Origin: Nitrospinota bacterium
GTDB lineage: Bacteria > Nitrospinota > Nitrospinia > JACRGO01
Direction: 5' to 3'
Length of the DNA: 27,264 nt
Assembly: GCA_016212295.1 (NCBI GenBank)
Contig: JACRGO010000039.1
Span: forward strand, 1 to 27,264
Shown: positions 15,528-24,228 of the stretch, piece after piece
Layout: each line of letters starts with the position of its first letter
How positions within the stretch are numbered: position 1 is the first letter of the stretch
The notes under the pieces: model-generated
Database searches by the model: none
The model's input: the letters and a program-made list of their open reading frames with translations, nothing else
Told to the model about the DNA's origin: nothing
Position numbers and translations under genes: made by a program

Positions 15528-16532
15528 ATGGCTTTGCTTTTTGGCATATTATTGTCCCTCGTCGTTTTGGAAATCTTTTTATCTGTTCATGATCCATTCC
15601 ACTAAAATTGATAAACAGATTATCCACAAAAAAAATATGTTAGGGTTCCGAGGTGAAAATCCTCCCAAGAACTTTGAAGAAAAATTAACCCTTATTACCG
15701 TCGGCGGCAGCACCACCGAATGCTTTTATCTGTCAGACGGAAAAACCTGGACGGATGTCCTTGGGAAAAAATTAAACGCCCGATTTAGCAATGGCACGTG
15801 GATAAATAACGCAGGGTTGGACGGGCATTCGACATTCGGCCATCTCGTGTTGATGGAGGATTATATCGTCCGCCTGAAGCCTAAAATAGCGCTCTTTCTG
15901 GTAGGGATCAACGACTTAGGACGAGAAGACCTTCGGAGTTATGACCAAGTCCAGTGGAAAAAGGGGATTTCCTTTTATTCATGTACGGATTTTTTAATTT
16001 CCATGTCTCATTACAGTGAAGTATTTTCCCTGGCGCTTAATATGCATAGATACATTATCTCAAACAAGATGAGATAAACTTATTGACAGCGGAGCAGACA
16101 GTGAAAAATTTTTCCGATGTAATGAAATCCGAAATTAAAACCGCGCACAAAGCCCGTTTTTTAGGTCCCTATAAAAAACGGTTAAGCGCCTTGGTTAAAA
16201 TTTCCAGGGACCACGGCATCGAACCCATTTTCATCACCCAGCCTGTCCTATTCGGGAACGCCATTGACGATGTTACCAATGTGGACCTTGGACGTTTAAA
16301 AATCAACGATTCAAACGGTCGCCTGGAGTGGGAGATACTGGAACTGTATAACGACGCAACGCGGGAGTTGGAAAAAGAGGCCGGCGTTTTGGTCATCGAT
16401 CTGGCCAAGGACCTCCCGAAAAGCTCAAGGTATTATTATGATTTTATTCATTACACTTATTTGGTCTCTTTTTTATTAAAAAATTTCAATGGCGCCTCAA
16501 AAACTCCTTCAATCAAACACTTGACAAAATGA
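15528..16532 (+). pseudogene. SGNH/GDSL-hydrolase family pseudogene (two frameshifts, truncated)
   Basis: Three pieces of one membrane-anchored SGNH hydrolase lie in alternating frames. From ATG 15528, frame 0 encodes a hydrophobic anchor (MALLFGILLSLVVLEIF) and stops after HDPFH. Frame 1 (about 15588-16077) carries LGFRGENPP, ITVGGSTTECFYLSDGKTW (GDSL-like block with the nucleophile Ser), NNAGLDGHSTFGH and FLVGINDLGRED. Frame 0 resumes before 16083 and carries VLVIDLAKDLP and DFIHYT, the block V Asp/His pair. After HYT the expected C-terminal helix is absent. Roughly 30 residues also seem missing between the anchor and IDKQIIHKKN. Members of this family act on acyl or acetyl groups of surface glycans, but this copy is very unlikely to make an active enzyme. 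Confidence 0.8.
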
Positions 16533-16542
16533 ACGGGCCACC

Positions 16543-16590
16543 CATTATTTGCCACCGCATTGCAGCCGGATCAAAGGCCGTGGCGTCCCT
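16543..16590 (-). pseudogene. 48-bp relic of a second recC copy
   Basis: Positions 16543-16590 match recC positions 14708-14755 at 44 of 48 bases in the same orientation. Read on the minus strand the relic encodes [16 protein letters not shown], against [16 protein letters not shown] in the intact RecC. Three of the four differences are synonymous, which points to descent from a once-functional diverged recC rather than chance. It lies between the truncated SGNH pseudogene and the hybrid kinase, and contains the kinase's stop codon. Confidence 0.8.
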
Positions 16591-19129
16591 TGATATCCTG
16601 ACCCTCAATTTCCTTCGCCAGGGTTTCCTCGGCCTTTGCGGTCTCTATTTCCAGGGCGGCAAGCAGGTCCTCCGCCTCTCCCAGTCCGCCGGCTTCTCCC
16701 AATTTCTCCAGTTCTCCGGCCAAGGCCCCGAGCCGTTCAAATCCAAAATTCAAACTTGTCCCCCGTAGGGAGTGCGCCGCCATGGCAAGGTCCTTGGGGA
16801 CCTTCCCCTCCAACGCTTTTCGAATGGAGAGCAATCTTTGCGGCAAACTGTTTCTGAAATTCCTGAGAATTGGAGTTGCCTCCTCCCCTAAATTATTTTT
16901 CAGCTCTTTTAACGTATTTTCCTGGTCCGGCATATTTTCCCAGGCGTCCAGCGCTGTTTTCACGGATTTTTCCTGTCCTGGCAAGCCGATCCAACGCAAT
17001 AGCTCAGCCTTGAGTTCCCTTATCCGTACCGGCTTTGCCAGGTAATGGTCCATGCCGGCGGCCAGGCACTTTTCCCTGTCCCCTTGCATGGCGTAGGCGG
17101 TGAAGGCAATTATTGGAGTATGCCGGCCCCGGCGGTTTGTCTTCTCCCACTCCCGGAAGGCGCTGCACGCTGAAAAACCGTCCATTTCGGGCATATTGCA
17201 GTCCATGAGCACTATATCGAAGTTTTTCTGTTTTAGTTTTTCCAAAGCCTCCATGCCGTTCCAGGCCAGTTCGGCGCTCAAACCAAGATGTTTAAGCATG
17301 CCCTGGAGCACCTGCTGGTTGGTGGGATCATCTTCCACTACCAGGAGCCGGGCCTCCTTGGAGAAAACCTCTTCGGATGCGGCGGATTCGGCCAGAGGCG
17401 CCGGTCTTTCCCCGGCCTCTTCAAACGGCAAGGCCACGATAAACGAAGATCCCCGGCCTGGGCTGCCGTGCGCCCGTATATCTCCTCCCATCAATTCCAC
17501 CAGCTTCCGCACGATTGAAAGTCCGAGGCCCGTGCCTCCGAATTTGCGGGTGGTGGACTGGTCCGCCTGGGTAAAGGGCTGAAACAGTTCCTCCAGTTTT
17601 TCAGGATCAAAGCCGATCCCGGTGTCCTTCACCTCAAAGCGGACAAGGAGCGGGGCGCCAGGCCCCGGCCCCGCGATAAGGGCCACTTCTCCCTTTTCCG
17701 TGAATTTCACCGCGTTGCTCAGAAGATTTATCAGGATCTGCCGCAGGCGGTAGGCGTCGCCCCTGACCATTCGAGGCACGCCGGGGAGAACCCTGATATG
17801 CAGAAGAAGCCCTTTTTCCTTGCTTATCTCTCCGTAGAAGAGGTCCAGTTCCGACAGTATCTGGTGGAGGTCAAAATCCGTTTTTTCCAGTTCCAGCTTT
17901 CCGGCCTCAATCTTGGAAAAATCAAGAATATCATTGAGAATGGCGAGAAGGTTTTCCCCTGACGTATGAATGGTTTCCACTTTCTTCAGTTGGTCCGGGG
18001 AAAGGTCCGCTTTCAGAAGAAGCTCGGCCATGCCAAGGACCCCGCTCATGGGGGTGCGTATCTCATGGCTCATGGAGGCAAGGAATTCCCCCTTGGCGCG
18101 GCTGGCCGATTCCGCCTCGGTTTTCGCCTTGAGCAAATCCTGATTGGCTTGATAAAGCTCCAGGCTGTTTTTTTCAATTCTGTTCTGGTAAATACGGATG
18201 GTGTACGTGACGGCAAGAAGAATAACGGCCATGATCGCCAGGCAGATCATGAAATTGAGAAGCAGCGTCTTGGGAAGTTCGGCGGCCGCGTCTTCAATCT
18301 GCTCCACGAAGACGTACCAATTCAGTTGAGGGATGAAACGGGTATTCAGAAGGACTGTTTTTCCGTTATTATTGTACTCAAAGGACCCGGAATCCGAACC
18401 GAGGATGTCTCTTGCTATGCCGCGAAGAAAGGGCTGGTCCAGGATATTCAGGCCTGGGGCCAGTGAACTGGCGCCGGAAATAATCACCGCGCCGTCGCGG
18501 CCCACGAAATATACCTGCCTGTTATACCGTTTCTGGTAGTTCTCGATCAGTTTGCCGGCGGTATTGACCGACAACCCGACCCCGGTGGCCCCTATGAAGT
18601 TTCCGCTGTAATCGAAGACCTTGTAGTTGATGAAGATCGTCATCAAGTCCTTGTTGGCAAGGTCCGGGTCGATATTCGTTTCATAATCCTCCTTCATGGA
18701 CCTTACGCGGAAATACCACTTGTCGCGCGGCTCTTCCTCGAGGACGTGCTTCAGGACCCCATTGCAGTGGTAGTAGGCGCGGGTCCGTTCGGACACGAAA
18801 AAGCTGGTAATGGCGTTGTATTTTTCCTTCATCCTCCTGAGGTAGTTGGTGATTTGTTCAACATCGTTTTCCCCGGCGAGGACCCAGTCCCTTAAAAAGG
18901 TATCGTTGGCCATGACGGAGGAAACAAGGACCGGGGTGAGCAGGTCGTTCTGGATTTCCGAATATATGTTGTCGCTTGTGAGAGGAAGCTGCTTGGAGAT
19001 GATGTCTTTTTTCACGGACGCCTTGAAAACAAAATAGCTGACAAGGCTGGTGGCTAGAAAACCTGACACCAGAAGCACGCCAATCAATAAGATCAGCCGG
19101 TTTTTTTGAAACAACGGGTGCGATTTCAT
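16571..19129 (-). CDS. Membrane hybrid sensor histidine kinase with dCache-like sensor, REC and HPt domains
   Basis: This 852-residue phosphorelay sensor has membrane segments near 13-36 and 288-312 flanking a roughly 250-residue periplasmic Cache-like domain (WYFRVRSMK and GATGVGLSV segments). These are followed by a linker, HisKA with H355 in SHEIRTP, and HATPase ([11 protein letters not shown]-box, DTGIGF G1, [11 protein letters not shown]2). REC follows with D643 in [11 protein letters not shown] and K699, and a C-terminal HPt has H786 in [13 protein letters not shown]. The full His-Asp-His chain is in one protein, and the output regulator is not identifiable. The start ATG 19129 has GGAG about 8-12 nt upstream. 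The last six codons and the stop fall inside the recC relic, so the native C-terminus may have been altered, though the HPt is complete. Confidence 0.93.
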   Translation of the reverse strand: MKSHPLFQKNRLILLIGVLLVSGFLATSLVSYFVFKASVKKDIISKQLPLTSDNIYSEIQNDLLTPVLVSSVMANDTFLRDWVLAGENDVEQITNYLRRMKEKYNAITSFFVSERTRAYYHCNGVLKHVLEEEPRDKWYFRVRSMKEDYETNIDPDLANKDLMTIFINYKVFDYSGNFIGATGVGLSVNTAGKLIENYQKRYNRQVYFVGRDGAVIISGASSLAPGLNILDQPFLRGIARDILGSDSGSFEYNNNGKTVLLNTRFIPQLNWYVFVEQIEDAAAELPKTLLLNFMICLAIMAVILLAVTYTIRIYQNRIEKNSLELYQANQDLLKAKTEAESASRAKGEFLASMSHEIRTPMSGVLGMAELLLKADLSPDQLKKVETIHTSGENLLAILNDILDFSKIEAGKLELEKTDFDLHQILSELDLFYGEISKEKGLLLHIRVLPGVPRMVRGDAYRLRQILINLLSNAVKFTEKGEVALIAGPGPGAPLLVRFEVKDTGIGFDPEKLEELFQPFTQADQSTTRKFGGTGLGLSIVRKLVELMGGDIRAHGSPGRGSSFIVALPFEEAGERPAPLAESAASEEVFSKEARLLVVEDDPTNQQVLQGMLKHLGLSAELAWNGMEALEKLKQKNFDIVLMDCNMPEMDGFSACSAFREWEKTNRRGRHTPIIAFTAYAMQGDREKCLAAGMDHYLAKPVRIRELKAELLRWIGLPGQEKSVKTALDAWENMPDQENTLKELKNNLGEEATPILRNFRNSLPQRLLSIRKALEGKVPKDLAMAAHSLRGTSLNFGFERLGALAGELEKLGEAGGLGEAEDLLAALEIETAKAEETLAKEIEGQDIKGRHGL

Positions 19130-19173
19130 TTCTGTTTTTCTCCGTTAAAACCAGCGGCCCTGGCCGCGATCAA

Positions 19174-19275
19174 AATAAAAACAAAATCCCAAATAGCAAA
19201 TTACAAATAAACTACAGATTACAATTGCTGAATGTCCGAAACGGTTCCATTTCCTTGTTTGTTACTTGTAATTTT
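19174..19275. repeat. AT-rich CAAATTACAAATA-type inverted repeat
   Basis: CCCAAATAGCAAATTACAAATA on one side and TTGTTTGTTACTTGTAATTTT on the other form a short imperfect inverted repeat with no gene inside. The motif is the same as that flanking the four-helix-bundle gene at 23747. This may be an empty or deleted copy of that element. Confidence 0.45.
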
Positions 19276-19308
19276 AGTTCGCCGGAGGCGTTAATTCACA
19301 AGGCGATT

Positions 19309-19890
19309 TCACCTATGAAATCCAGTTCCCGGCCCCTTGCCGCCTATATCCATGCCATAGCCGAAAAGCCAACGTTTTCTTGCTTTTTCAAGGGGGTAAT
19401 CAAGCTGGAAGGCAGGGTAATCCAGCCAGCCGTCCGTGTCGACGTCGGATTTCTTTACCACCACAACGGTTATGAGTTTTAAAGGGCCAAGGCGTCTGAT
19501 GGTTTCATGGGCCAGTTGCAAGGTCAGGCCCTCGTCCACCAGGTCGTCCACTATAACCACCGTTTTCCCGGAAAAATCCTCTCTCGTATAGTGAAAGTCC
19601 ACAAGGCGCGGCTTGATGAGCCTTGTCCCCATGCTCCTTTTGACATAAAGGGGCTTCTCGGAAATCGCGGGCCCCGCCTTGCCGGAAGCGCGCCTTTGAA
19701 GCTCCTCCTCGATAAACCGCCTGATACGTCCGCAGGCCAGTTCCGCGCCGGACATTATGGGGACCAGCAAAAGCTCGTTCGCCGCGGGCGGGAGTTTGTC
19801 CGCCACTATTTCCGCGGCGATTTCGCGCAGGCGGTCTTCTATCCGCTTGGCGGTCAGGAGGGTCTTGAAATTTTCCGGGATCTTTTTCAT
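19309..19890 (-). CDS. Hypoxanthine phosphoribosyltransferase-like protein with 3'-end frameshift
   Basis: This 193-residue purine phosphoribosyltransferase uses PRPP to convert hypoxanthine or guanine to the nucleotide. The PRPP-binding motif VVIVDDLVDEGLTL is clear, with VPIMSGAELA upstream and the late FGYGMD motif of HPRTs. I chose ATG 19890 (MKKIPENF). A longer frame to 20037 reads through a dispersed repeat and is not coding. After GYGMDIGGKG the frame ends abruptly in PGTGFHR. Removing one C from CCCGGCCCC (19328-19336) gives RELDFIGEIAL and a stop at 19296, which matches the family ending (YRNLPYIGVL-type). The gene therefore carries a one-base insertion or a sequencing error. The catalytic core is intact. 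It follows the Tsx-like gene, fitting nucleoside or base salvage. Confidence 0.82.
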   Translation of the reverse strand: MKKIPENFKTLLTAKRIEDRLREIAAEIVADKLPPAANELLLVPIMSGAELACGRIRRFIEEELQRRASGKAGPAISEKPLYVKRSMGTRLIKPRLVDFHYTREDFSGKTVVIVDDLVDEGLTLQLAHETIRRLGPLKLITVVVVKKSDVDTDGWLDYPAFQLDYPLEKARKRWLFGYGMDIGGKGPGTGFHR

Positions 19891-19917
19891 TTTACTTAAC
19901 TTTAACAAGCCGGAACC

Positions 19918-19990
19918 CAAATTAACCACAAAGGCGCAAAGGTCACAAGATTTTTTATTTGTGTCCTTTGTGTCTTTGTGGTGAAAAAGT
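19918..19990. repeat. Dispersed CACAAAGACACAAAGGACAC-type repeat
   Basis: Minus strand reads as repeated CACAAAG / GACACAAAGG / TTTGCGCCTTTGTGG units with an internal inverted relationship. It separates the Tsx-like and HPRT genes and generates the false N-terminal extension of the HPRT frame. A related GCGCCTTTGCGCC segment occurs at about 25883-25905. Confidence 0.55.
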
Positions 19991-20024
19991 TTGCCTGATA
20001 GACAAAATATAGGTAAACGGCCAA

Positions 20025-20831
20025 TCAAAACCGCCATGCCGCCAGCAATTGCGCGGCGTTTTCATCAGTCCTGGCGTCGCCAAGCTTGTTTATCCAGATT
20101 TGCCATTCAATGCCGATAAAGACATGCTCAGGATAACCGAACTCGCTTCCTATATCATACCTGAATTGCGGCTGGGCAAGGAACCAGCCGCTCACTTTGC
20201 CGCCGAATTCGTTTGTCCTTTCCCCTATATATTCCATGTGCCCTTCAATCGTGAAGCCGCGCGAAAAAATCCGGAAAGGATATGACCAGTTTGCGTCAAT
20301 ATAGAATGAATCGCCTTCCTTTGGCGCTCCGCCGGAACCGGCGCCCCGGCTGCCGTCAATATACGCCGTGAAATCAGTGTTTAAAAAAGTAAAGCCTGGT
20401 ATGTCCCATGAAAGCCGCATCCCTGGCAGGTATTTGAGAAGCTTGGCGTCCGCGCCCGCGTTGAGTCCTGCCAGCGCCCCCACATCCTTCACCGGCCCGA
20501 AGCACACTGGAGCGTCCAGGACTTTACTCAAGCTGAAATTAAAATACGCCTCGCCGTAGACGTCGTCGTCATTGAAGCCGTCCTGCCTGGAGTCATCGAT
20601 AAAATCGACGAAAATAAAATTGTCGCCATACTTCCAGCCGCCGGCGTGTTGAAAGGTCAAAATATTAGTCCCCGCTTTTCCGCCTCCCGCGAAAGATGGG
20701 GCGTCAAGGTTGCCGCGTTGATAATGCAATTCCGTGATGCTCCATTCAAGGGCGGAAACGGCGCCAGGCGCTCTCATGAGAAAGGCGCATATAAAGGCCA
20801 AGGCAAATATGGTTGAGGGGAAAAGTTTCAT
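20025..20831 (-). CDS. Tsx-like nucleoside-specific outer-membrane channel
   Basis: This 268-residue outer-membrane beta-barrel of the Tsx (channel_Tsx) family admits nucleosides in E. coli. A signal peptide covers about residues 1-27 (hydrophobic core then APGAVSA). The mature part shows HAGGWKYGDNFIFVDF, a Tsx hallmark, then DVYGEAYFNFSLSKV, alternating aromatic strands and the C-terminal aromatic residue (AAWRF) recognised by the Bam machinery. The start at 20831 has no good Shine-Dalgarno sequence but fits the signal peptide. A minus-strand TATAAT lies about 50 nt upstream. The HPRT-like gene follows on the same strand after about 130 nt, suggesting uptake coupled to purine salvage. Confidence 0.85.
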   Translation of the reverse strand: MKLFPSTIFALAFICAFLMRAPGAVSALEWSITELHYQRGNLDAPSFAGGGKAGTNILTFQHAGGWKYGDNFIFVDFIDDSRQDGFNDDDVYGEAYFNFSLSKVLDAPVCFGPVKDVGALAGLNAGADAKLLKYLPGMRLSWDIPGFTFLNTDFTAYIDGSRGAGSGGAPKEGDSFYIDANWSYPFRIFSRGFTIEGHMEYIGERTNEFGGKVSGWFLAQPQFRYDIGSEFGYPEHVFIGIEWQIWINKLGDARTDENAAQLLAAWRF

Positions 20832-20881
20832 TTATATATTGCTGCGTCCGGGAATTGCGCGGAAAACGCAAATTTCTGAAC

Positions 20882-20910
20882 ATTATAATATCGCGTAAAA
20901 AAATAAGTTG
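20882..20910 (-). promoter_or_regulatory. Possible promoter of the Tsx-like gene
   Basis: On the minus strand, CAACTT (20905-20910), 17 nt, TATAAT (20882-20887), about 50 nt from the ATG. The -10 is perfect and the -35 is poor. It overlaps the -35 of the divergent plus-strand promoter. Confidence 0.5.
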
Positions 20911-20936
20911 ACATCCCAAGGGCCTGATAATAGTAT
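20908..20936 (+). promoter_or_regulatory. Sigma-70 promoter reading toward the sensor kinase gene
   Basis: TTGACA (20908-20913), a 17-nt spacer, then TAGTAT (20931-20936). The -35 is perfect and the -10 is moderate. The next gene downstream is the kinase at 21205, giving a leader of about 260 nt that contains the whole inverted-repeat element B. Confidence 0.55.
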
Positions 20937-20961
20937 AGAAATTTTCATTAGCAGGGGGACC

Positions 20962-21122
20962 ACATCCCCCTTGGTCCCCCTTTCCAAGGGGGAATAAGGA
21001 AAACGCCCCTAAAATGAGATATGTTTTAATCAGGTAATTCCCCGTTTAATCAGATAATTCCCATTGGCTTGCCACGGGGTTTCCTTGTATTCCCCCTTGG
21101 AAAGGGGGACCAAGGGGGATGT
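20962..21122. repeat. MITE-like inverted-repeat element B in the kinase leader
   Basis: This 161-bp element has perfect 35-bp inverted ends (20962-20996 and 21088-21122). Each end itself contains near-palindromic runs of CCCCC/GGGGG (CATCCCCCTTGGTCCCCC and complement). It has no open frame. The arms are the same sequence family as those of element C at 27070-27186. Confidence 0.9.
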
Positions 21123-21204
21123 AAAAAATAGTCAATGAAGCTTTATCTGTAGATTATACAACCAAAACAAAAAAAACGTAACCTTCACGTGAGGCGGTGA
21201 TTGG

Positions 21205-23643
21205 ATGAAAAAAATTCTCGTGGTTGAAGACGACGAAAATTTCCGGTGCATCCTGGAAATTTCCCTTGGGGACCAAGGATACGAAGTCATCCATGCGGAA
21301 ACCGGGGAAGCCGGGCTTCAAAAGGTCCGCTCCGCCAGGCCGGATATCATACTGCTGGATATTTTGCTCCCGGATATGAACGGCTTCGAGGTATGCCGGC
21401 GCCTTAAGTCCGATCCGGAATGCCAATCGATCCCAATTCTCATAATGACAACCCTTGGGGACTCGGAGCATACCGTCAAGGGCCTTTCCAGCGGGGCGGA
21501 CGACTATGTGAATAAGCCGTTTGACATGCCGGTGCTCCTGGCGCGCGTGCGGACCCACATCCAGAAGAAAGAACTCCATGACTCCATAAAGGAGGAAGAA
21601 AAGGAAAAATCCAAACTACTCGAAATTTCCCAGGCCCTCTCCTCCACCCTGAACCCCCAGGAAATTCTCTTTGCCATAGTGTCGAAAATTTCCGAAACCA
21701 TCAATGTCGAACGCTGCTCCATCATCTATGCCGACCCTGAGAAAAAAGAAGGGCATGTCATGGCCTCCCACGACGCGGAAGACGTCAAGTACCTGGAAAT
21801 CGATATCCAAAAATATCCGGAAATCAAAAAGGCCCTGGTGGAAGGAGAAGCGGTGCTCATAAGTGACGCCTCAAGCGACCCTATTCTTCACGGGGTCCGC
21901 GAGGCATTGAGGCCCGCTGGCGTGAAATCCATCCTGGCATTGCCGGTTATTTTCGAGGACAAAATAATAGGTTCCCTGGTGCTTCGGGCCTCGCGGCGGG
22001 ACCTCCCCTTTAATGAGCGGGAGATGCGTTTCTGCCGTCTCATCTCACACCTCGCCGCCTCTCCACTGAAAAACGCCTTCCAGTTCCAAAGGCTTAAACG
22101 GCTGGGCGAGGATGAACAAAAATTCCGCCTGATGGCGGAGGGCGAGCTCAAGGAAAGCGAGGAGAAATTCAGGACCCTGGTGGAAAATTCACCGGACTGC
22201 ATTTCCCTTGTTGAATTGGACGGAAAACTTGCTTATATGAATTCCGAGGGCCTGAGACAAAACTGCTTGAGTGACGCGGCGGAAATAAGGGGATGCGATT
22301 TTTCCATGGGACTTGAAGGGGAATCCCTGTATTCTGTAAAAGAGGCTTTTGAAGAATCAAAAAAAGGCCGGACCACCCATTTTGAGTGCCTGACAAGGTC
22401 TCGTGATGGAAAGGAAAATTGGTGGGATTCTTTTTTTGTGCCCCTCCGGGATGGAAAAGGAAAAACAGCAAGAGTTATCCGGGTATGCAGAAATATTACA
22501 AAGCAGAAACAAACCACCGAGGAGCTGCGAAAACTTTACATGGCTGTGGAGCAAAGCCCGGTGAACGTTGTGATTACCGATTCGGACGGAAATATCGAAT
22601 ACATCAATCCCAATTTTACGCGGACCACAGGCTATGCCCTGGAGGAGGCCCTGGGGAAAAACCCGCGAATTTTAAAATCCGGGGAAATGCCTGCCGAGGG
22701 ATACAAAAAAATGTGGGAAACCTTGGTCACCGGAAATGAATGGCGAGGGGAATTTCATAATAAAAAGAAAAACGGGGAGCTCTACTGGGAATCGGCGATC
22801 ATATCCCCTGTAAAGGACGCGCTGGGAAAAATCACGCATTATCTGGGCGTCAAGGAAGACATAACCGTACGCAAGCGGATGGAAAAGGAACTGGAGAAAT
22901 CAAGGGAAGAGGCCATGATGCAGACCCTTTTCGCGCAGAGGCTCTCCGCCCTGGCGGCCATATCAGGTGGGATCTCCCATGAGCTGAGCCAGCCCCTGAG
23001 CGTTATCGGCCTCCAGGCGGAGACCATGAAGGCCATGATGCAAAAGGGCAGGTCCATTGAACCGGATTCGCTGTCGGAAAACATGGATAAGATCATTCAG
23101 CAGATCGATAGGGCCGTGAAAATAATAGAGCACATGAAGGAATTTTCTTCCGGGGCCGAGGGTTACGAGAAAAAGACCTTGCCGTTAAAGGACATGGCTG
23201 AAGGGCTCAGGAACCTGATAAGCGCCCAGTTGAAAGCCCACAGGATTGATCTCAGGATAAACGTCCCGGAGGAGCTGACGGTCCTTGCGAACCGGAACCG
23301 GATGGAACAGGTCCTGCTCAACCTGATCTCAAACGCCAGGGACAGCCTGGTTGAAAAACGCTCTTCCGGCCCGGAAGCGGCTGTCAGGGAAATATCCCTT
23401 CGAGGTTTTCTGGAAGGGCAGCGGATTATACTGGATGTGTCGGATACCGGGACCGGAATTCCGGAGGCCGTCAGGGCAAGGCTGTTCGATCCCTTTGTCA
23501 CGAGCAAAAAGGCCGGTAAGGGGAGCGGCCTGGGGCTTTCCATCTGCCAGAAGATCCTGCGGGACTACGGAGCGGAAATTGAACTTCTCTCCACCGGGAC
23601 GGCAGGAACCGCGTTTAGAATAAAGTTTCAAAAGGCGGAGTAA
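21205..23643 (+). CDS. REC-GAF-PAS-PAS histidine kinase
   Basis: This 812-residue soluble sensor kinase has no membrane segment. REC is at about 1-118 (D52 in LLDILLPDMNG, K104). GAF is at about 140-295, PAS at about 320-432 and a second PAS at about 445-558 (VNVVITDSDGNIEYINPNFTRTTGY). HisKA has H592 in SHELSQPLSV, and HATPase has N710 in NLISNARDS, DTGTGIP and GSGLGLSI. The HELxQPL form of the H-box belongs to the kinase group that usually pairs with NtrC-type regulators, and such a regulator is the next gene but one. ATG 21205 follows GAGGCGGTGA. The N-terminal REC suggests input from another phosphorelay. A promoter at 20908 and repeat element B precede it. Confidence 0.93.
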   Translation: MKKILVVEDDENFRCILEISLGDQGYEVIHAETGEAGLQKVRSARPDIILLDILLPDMNGFEVCRRLKSDPECQSIPILIMTTLGDSEHTVKGLSSGADDYVNKPFDMPVLLARVRTHIQKKELHDSIKEEEKEKSKLLEISQALSSTLNPQEILFAIVSKISETINVERCSIIYADPEKKEGHVMASHDAEDVKYLEIDIQKYPEIKKALVEGEAVLISDASSDPILHGVREALRPAGVKSILALPVIFEDKIIGSLVLRASRRDLPFNEREMRFCRLISHLAASPLKNAFQFQRLKRLGEDEQKFRLMAEGELKESEEKFRTLVENSPDCISLVELDGKLAYMNSEGLRQNCLSDAAEIRGCDFSMGLEGESLYSVKEAFEESKKGRTTHFECLTRSRDGKENWWDSFFVPLRDGKGKTARVIRVCRNITKQKQTTEELRKLYMAVEQSPVNVVITDSDGNIEYINPNFTRTTGYALEEALGKNPRILKSGEMPAEGYKKMWETLVTGNEWRGEFHNKKKNGELYWESAIISPVKDALGKITHYLGVKEDITVRKRMEKELEKSREEAMMQTLFAQRLSALAAISGGISHELSQPLSVIGLQAETMKAMMQKGRSIEPDSLSENMDKIIQQIDRAVKIIEHMKEFSSGAEGYEKKTLPLKDMAEGLRNLISAQLKAHRIDLRINVPEELTVLANRNRMEQVLLNLISNARDSLVEKRSSGPEAAVREISLRGFLEGQRIILDVSDTGTGIPEAVRARLFDPFVTSKKAGKGSGLGLSICQKILRDYGAEIELLSTGTAGTAFRIKFQKAE

Positions 23644-24228
23644 AAAGGCAAATCACAAAAATCAAATTACAAATTACAAATAAATTCCAAATAGCAAAAA
23701 ACAAATTACAAACAGAACCCAAAAAACAAATAAACGCCAAAACACAATGGTTAAGGATTCAAATCCCAAAACAGTCTATGATTTAGAGGAGCGCGCTTTT
23801 CAGTTTGCTAAAAATGTCGCGAAATTTTGCAAGAAATTACCGAAATCTTTTTCCAATATCGAATATGTGAAGCAACTAATTCGTTCTTCGGGCTCTGTCG
23901 GAGCGAATTATATTGAAGCCAATGAGGCCTTGGGCAAAAGAGATTTTTCCATGAGAATCAAAATAAGTCGAAAAGAAGCCAAGGAAAGCGCTTATTGGTT
24001 AAGGCTGATAATGGAGACCAATACCAGCGACCATGAAAAAGAAGCGGGACTTCTCCAAAACGAAGCCATTGAGCTGAAAAAAATATTTTCTTCAATCTTC
24101 GAAAAATCCAAATAACGCTTCTTAATGTCTGTTTGTAGTTTGGGTTTTATTTGCTATTTGTACTTTGTTATTTGGTTCTTATTTGTATTTTGTTTTTTGG
24201 GATTTATTTTGGTGTTTGGACTTTGAAA
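23644..24228 (+). mobile_element. Four-helix-bundle (IVP-type) gene flanked by long AT-rich inverted repeats
   Basis: The small gene at 23747 is flanked on the left (23650-23740) by CAAATTACAAATA / CAAATAGCAAAAAACAAATTAC text. On the right (24125-24225) is its approximate reverse complement (GTTTGTAGTTTGGGTTTTATTT, GCTATTTGTACTTTGTTATTT). The arms are about 90 bp and imperfect. The unit sits exactly between a histidine kinase and an NtrC-type regulator and ends at the regulator's start codons. The inverted flanks, different base composition and position suggest an inserted element. No transposase is present, so movement would need help in trans. Confidence 0.5.
23747..24115 (+). CDS. Four helix bundle protein, 23S rRNA intervening-sequence (IVP) / bAvd-like family
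   Basis: This 122-residue all-helical protein of the TIGR02436 type was first known from intervening sequences in 23S rRNA and is also related to the accessory protein of diversity-generating retroelements. The family pattern is plain: YDLEERAFQFAKNVAKFC, QLIRSSGSVGANYIEANEALGKRDF, then RISRKEAKESAYWLRL-type text. The first residues upstream of the ATG are AT-rich repeat with no Shine-Dalgarno sequence, which is usual for copies embedded in such repeats. Members are thought to form basic pentamers that bind nucleic acid. No reverse transcriptase or variable repeat is nearby, so a retroelement role is not supported here. Confidence 0.92.
   Translation: MVKDSNPKTVYDLEERAFQFAKNVAKFCKKLPKSFSNIEYVKQLIRSSGSVGANYIEANEALGKRDFSMRIKISRKEAKESAYWLRLIMETNTSDHEKEAGLLQNEAIELKKIFSSIFEKSK

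Noticed and set aside
19891-20037. Longer N-terminus for the HPRT-like protein
   Set aside because: This part is translation of a dispersed CACAAAGACAC repeat and does not belong to the enzyme family.
24151-24228. Hydrophobic 26-residue N-terminal extension of the NtrC-type regulator
   Set aside because: It is a translation of the AT-rich arm of the IVP element; a membrane anchor is not expected for this family.
23644-24228. Diversity-generating retroelement
   Set aside because: The four-helix-bundle gene is related to DGR accessory proteins, but no reverse transcriptase, template repeat or variable repeat is visible nearby.
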